Shown here in pieces: positions 59,032 to 64,000 of a DNA stretch of 64,000 nucleotides (position 1 is its first letter; each line of letters opens with the position of its first letter). The DNA comes from JAOUJD01 sp963841815. Lineage in GTDB: Bacteria > Pseudomonadota > Gammaproteobacteria > Burkholderiales > Burkholderiaceae_F. Location: assembly GCA_963841815.1 (NCBI GenBank), contig CAWJEE010000015.1, positions 124,001 to 188,000 of the forward strand, written 5' to 3'. The translations under genes and the position numbers were made by a program. Below the pieces are notes generated by a model. The model did not search any database. It saw only the letters and a list, made by a program, of their open reading frames with translations, and had not been told where the DNA came from.

Positions 59032-59359
59032 ACCGAAAAGGTATTACACAAATCGCAATTCCCCCAAGCCGGGTTGCTCCCTAGAGTCCGCGCCGCGACA
59101 CCGTGGTGGTGGACGGACAGCAGCGGGGAGGTGGGGTGGCGCGGGGTTGCGCGGACGCGAAGGCGGCGACCGGGCAGGGCGAGTGCGCATCGCCGGAGGG
59201 CGGGACGGCGCAGGAACGCGTTCCGGCCGACGACTGGCGAGCGTGCCCGCGCATCGACTGCCGGCGCAGCCAGCGGTGCCTGCACGTGCCGTGCGCGCGG
59301 CATCAGCCGCCTCCCGATCCGTACTGATGACACGAACGAAAGAACCGAGAGGAATGGAG
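59032..59359. other. divergent gap between the LysR gene and the kelch lipoprotein gene
   Basis: Begins with an A/T-rich patch, ACCGAAAAGGTATTACACAA (59034-59053), that likely holds the LysR gene promoter and autoregulatory site. The rest has no recognisable gene; an open frame continues upstream of the kelch start but lacks a convincing start or conserved-looking product. Confidence 0.45.
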
Positions 59360-60723
59360 ATGAGAACCTGGAAATGGGTGTGGGCGGCCGCCGCCACGGC
59401 GCTGCTCGCGGCGTGCGGCGGCGGCTCGGACGGGCCATCGGCCCCGCCGGCGCAGCCGGCAATCGCGTCGTTCGACGCGAACAAGGCGGCCTTCCTGATG
59501 GGCGAACGCGCGCAGCTGACGCCGGTGTTCAGCGGCGGCAGCGGCCGCATCGAGCCGGGGGTTGGCCCGGTGCAGAGCGGAGTGGCGATCACCACGCCGG
59601 TGCTCGAAGGCGACGTCACGTACCGGCTGATCGTCGAGGCGACCGGGAGGCCGGTGGCGTCGCGCACGCTTGCGCTTCCGGTGCATCACCGCGATCGCTT
59701 CGTCGACGCCGGGCTGTTCGAGAGCACGCTCCACTCCGCGGTCGAACTGCCGGACGGCGGCGTGCTGATCGTCGGCGGCTGGCGCGGCGCGAGCGTGAAC
59801 TCGAACTCCATCGATCACTTCGACCCGGCATGACGCGGACGTTCAGTCCGGTCGGCGCGATGGCGACCGGGCGCGCGCTGCCGCGGCTCGTCGTGCTGGC
59901 CGACGGCAATGTGCTGATCGCGGGCGGCGCAACGTCGATCGCGAGCGGCGTCACGTACGAACTGTTCGACCCGCGGACCGGACTGGTGTCGCCCGCGGGC
60001 GTCCCGATCCGCAACCGGCTGGGCCACACCGCGACGCGCCTGCTCGACGGCCGCGTCTTCATCGCCGGCGGCCTGGAGCAGGACACGGCGGAGATCTGGG
60101 ATCCCGTCACGCGCAGCGCGCGCCCGGTTGCCGCGCGCATGAACAATCCGCGCGAGTGGCACACCGCCACGCTGCTGGCCGACGGCCGCGTGCTGCTGGT
60201 CGGCGGGTACACGATGGCCAATGCTTACTGGCTGGCCGAGATCTTCGATCCGCGCACGGAGCAGTTCACGCCGGTCGGCGCGCCGCGCTTCACGCCGCAG
60301 GTCGAGGTGCTGGCGCTGCACGGCGCGCATCGGCTCTCCGATGGCTCCGTGCTGATCGCCGGCGGCGAGTTGTTCAATCCTGCCGTCGTCGAGGACTCGC
60401 GGCCGACGGCGGCGGTGCTCAGGTTCGATCCCGCCAGCGGGGCGTTCACGCCGCTGTCCGGCCTGCTCGTCCCGCGCACGTTGATGACCGGGGTGGCGCT
60501 CGCGGATGATCGGTTGCTGATGTTCGGCGGCATCACGGCCGACGAGTCGTACACCGCGACCGGCGAGTTGTACCGCCCCGGCCGCCCGGCGACTCCGACC
60601 GCCAGCCTGGGCAGCGGCCGCGCGTGGCACACGGTGTCGCGCCTGCCCGGCGGGCGCGTGCTGATCGTCGGCGGCCAGGCGCCGGACGGCACCGCCGTGC
60701 CGAATGCCGTGATCTACGAGTGA
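59360..60723 (+). CDS. kelch-repeat lipoprotein (one frameshift)
   Basis: Start at 59360 (GAGAGG ahead). The lipobox ALLAACGGG gives a lipid-linked Cys. A short Ig-like region (PVFSGGSGRIEPG) precedes kelch-type beta-propeller repeats with recurring VLIVGGW, VLIAGGA, VFIAGGL, VLLVGGY and VLIAGGE blades. The frame changes near 59825, after SIDHFDP. Predicted location is the outer-membrane or periplasmic face. The next gene is 7 bases on and is also a lipoprotein; they probably form an operon. Function unknown. Confidence 0.8.
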
Positions 60724-60730
60724 AACCACC

Positions 60731-61450
60731 ATGACGAAGAAGAACATGAAGCCGAGTCTTGCCTTGTCCGCGATCGCCGCCCTCGTCCTCGCCGGGTGCG
60801 GCGCGATCCAGCCCGCGCGCATGGCGCTGCCCGAACCGCTGCGCGGCGCCGAGCCGATCAACGTCGACGGAATGGGCGCCGGCCAGCGCGGCACCTTCCG
60901 CGCGGGCGATTACAGCGGGGAGTACGCGCGCTCGGCCACGCGGCTCGAACTGTTCGGCGACTTCGCCGTGTTCGACCGCGGTCGCGCGACGTACACGGTG
61001 AACGGCGTGACCGCCGGGCCGCTCTTCGCGCGCTGCACGGTGCGCCAGACGACGATGACGGTCGGCATCATCGGCTTCGAACCGAAGAAGCTCGCGTACG
61101 AGTGCGACTTCAGCGAGCAGGGCAAGGGCGCCGGCGTGCGCTTCACGCTGCAGGAAGGGCGCGACGCCGGCGTGCCGAAGACGTTGCAGGCGGAGCGTCG
61201 CGGCCGCATCGACTTCAACGGCACCACGGTGACGATGCGCTCGGTGCACGCGGTCGAGGGCTCGCCGCTTCCGCTCGGCACGCCGATCGGCTACGTGTTC
61301 GAGCGGGACGGCCGCGCCGTCGGCGCGATCGAGCTGAACGGCCTGACGCCGCGCCTGTGGCTGCCCGCCGGCAACGACGACACGCGGCGCGCGTCGGTCG
61401 CCGCGGCGATGGCGCTCGCGGTCTTCTGGGATCCCGCGCAGCGGCCCTGA
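60731..61450 (+). CDS. lipoprotein of unknown function
   Basis: 239 residues. Lipobox ALVLAGC near residue 23. The mature part is beta-rich, GDYSGEYARSATRLELFGDF and ARCTVRQTTMTVGIIGFEPKKLAYECDF, with two Cys that may pair. It begins 7 bases after the kelch lipoprotein stop. No known domain. A transcription unit with that gene is likely. Confidence 0.72.
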   Translation: MTKKNMKPSLALSAIAALVLAGCGAIQPARMALPEPLRGAEPINVDGMGAGQRGTFRAGDYSGEYARSATRLELFGDFAVFDRGRATYTVNGVTAGPLFARCTVRQTTMTVGIIGFEPKKLAYECDFSEQGKGAGVRFTLQEGRDAGVPKTLQAERRGRIDFNGTTVTMRSVHAVEGSPLPLGTPIGYVFERDGRAVGAIELNGLTPRLWLPAGNDDTRRASVAAAMALAVFWDPAQRP

Positions 61451-61582
61451 CGCGGCTGGGCAGCGCGGCATCGCGCACGCCGGGCGCCCCGGGGTGCGGC
61501 CCGGGAGTCAACGTTGCAGCGGACCGGGTCTGGCTGAAACCGAGACCGGCGAAGCGGTCTTCGTCGTCGCTGGACTCGGCTT

Positions 61583-61651
61583 CTTACAGCGCCAGCCCCG
61601 CTCGCTCCGGATACGCGGGATTTCGCGGCCGCCGGTCGCATCGGCTGTAAG
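61583..61651. promoter_or_regulatory. inverted repeat before the bufferin operon
   Basis: CTTACAGC (61583-61590) and GCTGTAAG (61644-61651), separated by 53 bases, lie in the 278-base gap before bufA. GTAAG followed by a CG-rich stretch could be part of an ECF sigma factor promoter, as reported for DUF2282/DUF692 operons, but the match is weak. Confidence 0.3.
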
Positions 61652-61728
61652 ACATGGGCCGGCCCGCGCGATTAAGCAGGCAGATCGCGCCGGCATGCGG
61701 GCGGTCACCCAACTTCAGGAGAACAGCC

Positions 61729-62016
61729 ATGAACCATCGTCTTTCCCTCGCCGCGACAGCGTTCGCGCTGGCCGCCGTCACCGCCGGCGCGGCCCTGGCC
61801 CAGGACAAGGGCGCCTCGATCAAGGGCGAAAAGGAGCGCTGCTACGGCGTCGCAAAGGCCGGCCAGAACGACTGCGAAGCCGGACCGGGAACCACCTGCG
61901 CCGGCACGTCGAAGGTCGACTACCAGGGCAACGCGTGGAAGTACGTGGCCAAGGGCACGTGCGAACAGATGGCGACCCCGAAGGGCAAGGGTTCGCTGAA
62001 GCCGGTCAAGATGTAA
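61729..62016 (+). CDS. bufA: DUF2282 bufferin-type RiPP precursor
   Basis: 95 residues. The N-terminus is a signal peptide, LAATAFALAAVTAGAALAQ, used as leader. The core has four cysteines: EKERCYGVAKAGQNDCEAG, then PGTTCAGTSKV and VAKGTCEQM, the DUF2282 pattern. Bufferins of this type are modified at cysteines by the MNIO enzyme and bind copper in the periplasm. AGGAGAACAGCC precedes the ATG. It heads the operon with the DUF692, DUF2063 and DoxX genes, in the usual order. The copper role is inferred from the family. Confidence 0.9.
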   Translation: MNHRLSLAATAFALAAVTAGAALAQDKGASIKGEKERCYGVAKAGQNDCEAGPGTTCAGTSKVDYQGNAWKYVAKGTCEQMATPKGKGSLKPVKM

Positions 62017-62109
62017 AGAGGACTGGCCGCGGCGCCGGACGCCCGCATTCCCTGGAACGATGCGCGCGCTCGCGCGTCGCGGCCACCTGGACTCGAGGAA
62101 GACTTTCCG

Positions 62110-62946
62110 ATGACTGCCGTCACCGCGGGCCTCGGCCTGAAGCCCCAGCACTTCGACGAGGCCGAGCGCTGCGCCGCGCCCGGCGTCTGGTTCGAAGTGC
62201 ACGCCGAGAACTACACCGTGGACGGCGGGCCGCGCCTGGCGTGGCTCGAGCGCATCCGCGCGCGGCATCCGGTGTCGGTGCACGGGGTCGCGCTCTCGCT
62301 CGCGGCCGATGCGCCGCCCGAGCAACGCCACCTGGAGCGTCTCGCCACGCTGGTCGAACGCATCGAGCCGGTGCTGGTGTCGGAGCACCTGGCATGGAGC
62401 ACGTGGCGCGGCGCCTACCGGCCGGACCTGCTGCCGGTTCCGAGGACCGCGGCCGTGCGACGGCGCGTGGTCGACAACATCCAGCGCGTGCAGGATCGAC
62501 TGAAGCGCCGCATTGCTCTGGAAAACCCGTCGCACTACCTGGTGTTCGACGAGCACGCGTGCGACGAGGTCGAATTCCTGGTCGAAGTCGCGCGCCGCAG
62601 CGGCTGCGCGTTGCTGCTCGACGTCAACAACATTCACGTCAGTGCGAACAACCTGCGCTGTCGCGCGGACGAGGTGATCGATGCGGTCCCCGCGGACCTC
62701 GTTGCCGAGATCCACCTCGCCGGCCACGGCGAGGACCCCATGTTCGGCGCGGCGCTGCTGATCGACACGCACGACGCGCCCGTCGCCCCGGCCGTGTGGT
62801 CGCTGTACGAGCGCCTGGTCGCGCGGATCGGGCCGCGTCCCACCCTGATCGAACGCGACGAGCACATCCCGCCGTTTGAAGAGCTGCTGCGCGAGCGCGA
62901 TCGCGCGCACGCGCTGCTCGCCGAGCCGATCGCGGAGGCCGCATGA
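62110..62946 (+). CDS. bufB: DUF692 MNIO enzyme (bufferin-modifying)
   Basis: 278 residues, a TIM-barrel multinuclear non-haem iron oxidase. Iron ligands are visible: WFEVHAENY, VSVHGVALSL, VSEHLAWS, ALENPSHYL, LLLDVNNIHVSA, and AEIHLAGHG plus LIERDEHIP. It is known to convert core cysteines of its partner into oxazole-type groups. It overlaps bufC by four bases and lies 93 bases after bufA. AGGAAGA is ahead of the ATG. Confidence 0.93.
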   Translation: MTAVTAGLGLKPQHFDEAERCAAPGVWFEVHAENYTVDGGPRLAWLERIRARHPVSVHGVALSLAADAPPEQRHLERLATLVERIEPVLVSEHLAWSTWRGAYRPDLLPVPRTAAVRRRVVDNIQRVQDRLKRRIALENPSHYLVFDEHACDEVEFLVEVARRSGCALLLDVNNIHVSANNLRCRADEVIDAVPADLVAEIHLAGHGEDPMFGAALLIDTHDAPVAPAVWSLYERLVARIGPRPTLIERDEHIPPFEELLRERDRAHALLAEPIAEAA

Positions 62947-63731
62947 TGGGCGCGGCCGCGTACCAGGATGCGTTCGCCGCGGCGCTGCTGGCGGACGACC
63001 CGGCGGCCTCGCCGTGCCCGATGGTCGAGCGGCTTCGACGCCAGCCCGGTTTCGCCGTGTATCGCAACACCGTCATGAAGGGTTGCATCGACGCGCTGCA
63101 GGCGAACTACCCGACGGTCGAGCGGCTGGTGGGGGAGGAGTGGCTGCGCGCGGCCGCCGGAGTGTTCGCGCGCAGGCAGTTGCCGTCGCAGCCGTCGCTG
63201 GTCCTGTACGGCGAGGAGTTCCCGTCGTTCCTCGCGGCGTTCGAGCCGGCGCGGGAGATCCCCTATCTCGCGGACGTCGCGCGCGTCGATCGCCTGTGGA
63301 CCGAGGCGCACGTGGCGGCCGACGCGCCGGAGCTGGACGCCGCCACGCTGGCCGCGCTGCCGCCGTCAGCGATGTCTTCGTTCGGGCTGCGCCTGCATCC
63401 GGCCGCGCGCTGGACGTGGAGCGACGACTGGCCCATCCACGCGCTGTGGTCGCACAACCGCTCGCGCGAAGCGGATTTCGAGGCACCGATGGAGTGGATC
63501 GGGGAGGGCGTCCTCGTCACGCGGCCGCTCGGCCCGGTTCGCGTCGAGGCGTTCGCGCGCGGCGGGGTGGCCTTGCTCGATGCCTGCCGCGCCGGCGTGT
63601 CCATCGAGGAAGCGGTGCAGTGCGCGCTCGATGCGCAGACCGACGTCGATCTCGCGGGCCTGGTTCGACTGCTCCTGCAGGCCGGGGCGTTCAGCGGGCT
63701 GCAGCCCATCGCAAGAAAGGAGTCCACGTGA
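62943..63731 (+). CDS. bufC: DUF2063 partner protein
   Basis: 262 residues. N-terminal DUF2063 core: YQDAFAAALL, RRQPGFAVYRNTVMKGCIDALQANYPTVERL. Then EEWLRAAAGVFARRQ and FPSFLAAFEPAREIPYLADVARVDRLW. It is thought to bind the precursor and guide it to the MNIO enzyme. Its ATG overlaps the bufB stop; its stop overlaps the GTG start of the DoxX gene, so translation is coupled. Confidence 0.9.
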   Translation: MMGAAAYQDAFAAALLADDPAASPCPMVERLRRQPGFAVYRNTVMKGCIDALQANYPTVERLVGEEWLRAAAGVFARRQLPSQPSLVLYGEEFPSFLAAFEPAREIPYLADVARVDRLWTEAHVAADAPELDAATLAALPPSAMSSFGLRLHPAARWTWSDDWPIHALWSHNRSREADFEAPMEWIGEGVLVTRPLGPVRVEAFARGGVALLDACRAGVSIEEAVQCALDAQTDVDLAGLVRLLLQAGAFSGLQPIARKEST

Positions 63732-64000
63732 ACTCGCTCCCGCTGCAACCGGTCGCGGCAACCTCCGGACCGCGCGCGCTGTACAACAGCGTGGCGCGAC
63801 GGCTCGACAGGTGGATTGGCCACGACCTGCTCGCGCTCGCAGCGCGCTTCGGCATCGCCGGGGTCTTCTGGCTGTCGGGCCGCACCAAGGTCGATGGCTG
63901 GCTGTCGGTCAGCGAGAACGCCGTTGCGCTGTTCGAGGACGAATACAAGGTGCCCGTGCTGTCGCCGGATCTGGCGGCGCACCTGGCAGCGTATGCGGAG
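63728..64000 (+). CDS. bufD: DoxX-family membrane protein (3' part cut off)
   Basis: 91 codons are present from GTG 63728 (AAGGAG ahead). The N-terminal region has ALYNSVARRLDRWIG, then the first membrane helix ALAARFGIAGVFWLSG and the DoxX-type KVDGWLSVSENAVALFEDEY. In bufferin operons a DoxX protein usually comes fourth. The remaining helices lie beyond the window. Confidence 0.85.
   Translation, partial: MNSLPLQPVAATSGPRALYNSVARRLDRWIGHDLLALAARFGIAGVFWLSGRTKVDGWLSVSENAVALFEDEYKVPVLSPDLAAHLAAYAE

Overview
The window is GC-rich DNA (around 68-70% by eye) with short intergenic gaps and many ATGA/GTGA start-stop overlaps. Its gene content fits a betaproteobacterium, probably Burkholderiales: class I cytochromes c, a Burkholderiales-type FadD, a DUF2282/DUF692 'bufferin' operon, and QseBC-, LysR- and CsgG-type genes. 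No rRNA, tRNA or CRISPR array was found. The species cannot be named from the sequence. About ten genes carry single-base frameshifts although their translation looks well conserved on both sides. Most are therefore described here as one gene with a frameshift; unpolished long-read assembly error is the simplest explanation.

Layout. 1-9.5 kb: housekeeping and RNA repair. It holds a cut-off phosphotransferase-like gene, an alpha/beta hydrolase, a phosphoribosyltransferase, nicotinate phosphoribosyltransferase, archease and the RNA ligase RtcB, a DHH phosphoesterase, three paralogous monohaem cytochromes c and a ribonuclease Z-like metallo-beta-lactamase. Four copies of a three-hairpin palindromic repeat are confined to this part, and one lies inside the start of the archease gene. 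9.5-13.8 kb: a membrane protein with a ClpP/SppA-like domain, a helical protein, a DUF4143 AAA ATPase behind a perfect inverted repeat, and a nitronate monooxygenase.

13.8-24.8 kb: an accessory, defence-like island with lower GC in its first gene. It holds a 1280-residue methyltransferase-PLD-helicase-S24-DUF3427 fusion, a broken NERD-UvrD helicase, a cold-shock/Excalibur protein, a PD-(D/E)XK nuclease, an AbiEi/AbiEii toxin-antitoxin pair behind duplicated operators, a GIY-YIG-like protein and a WYL regulator. A decayed second copy of the GIY-YIG gene's 3' end sits at 17.7 kb.

24.9-42.3 kb: mixed genes. These include an HD alarmone-hydrolase-like protein, two unknown genes with a shared leader, YihY, two lipoproteins, a methyltransferase, a Na,K-type P-ATPase, an acetyltransferase, an AbrB/PIN toxin-antitoxin pair, two secreted hydrolases, a NYN-domain protein and an ABC exporter. 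42.3-50.2 kb: a QseBC-like two-component system, then an operon of thermostable-hemolysin family protein, AMP ligase, haem-oxygenase-like oxidase, SDR and TPR protein that looks like an uncharacterised small-molecule pathway, then a saccharopine dehydrogenase-like reductase.

50.2-56.1 kb: an Ivy-type lysozyme inhibitor, an unknown exported protein, a CsgG-like protein and a very large SARP/BTAD-AAA-TPR regulator. The same GTAACG-type direct repeat with 11-bp period precedes three of these genes, suggesting a small regulon. 56.2-61.5 kb: FadD, a LysR regulator, a kelch lipoprotein and another lipoprotein. 61.7-64 kb: a bufferin operon (DUF2282 precursor, DUF692 MNIO enzyme, DUF2063 partner, DoxX) cut off by the window end.
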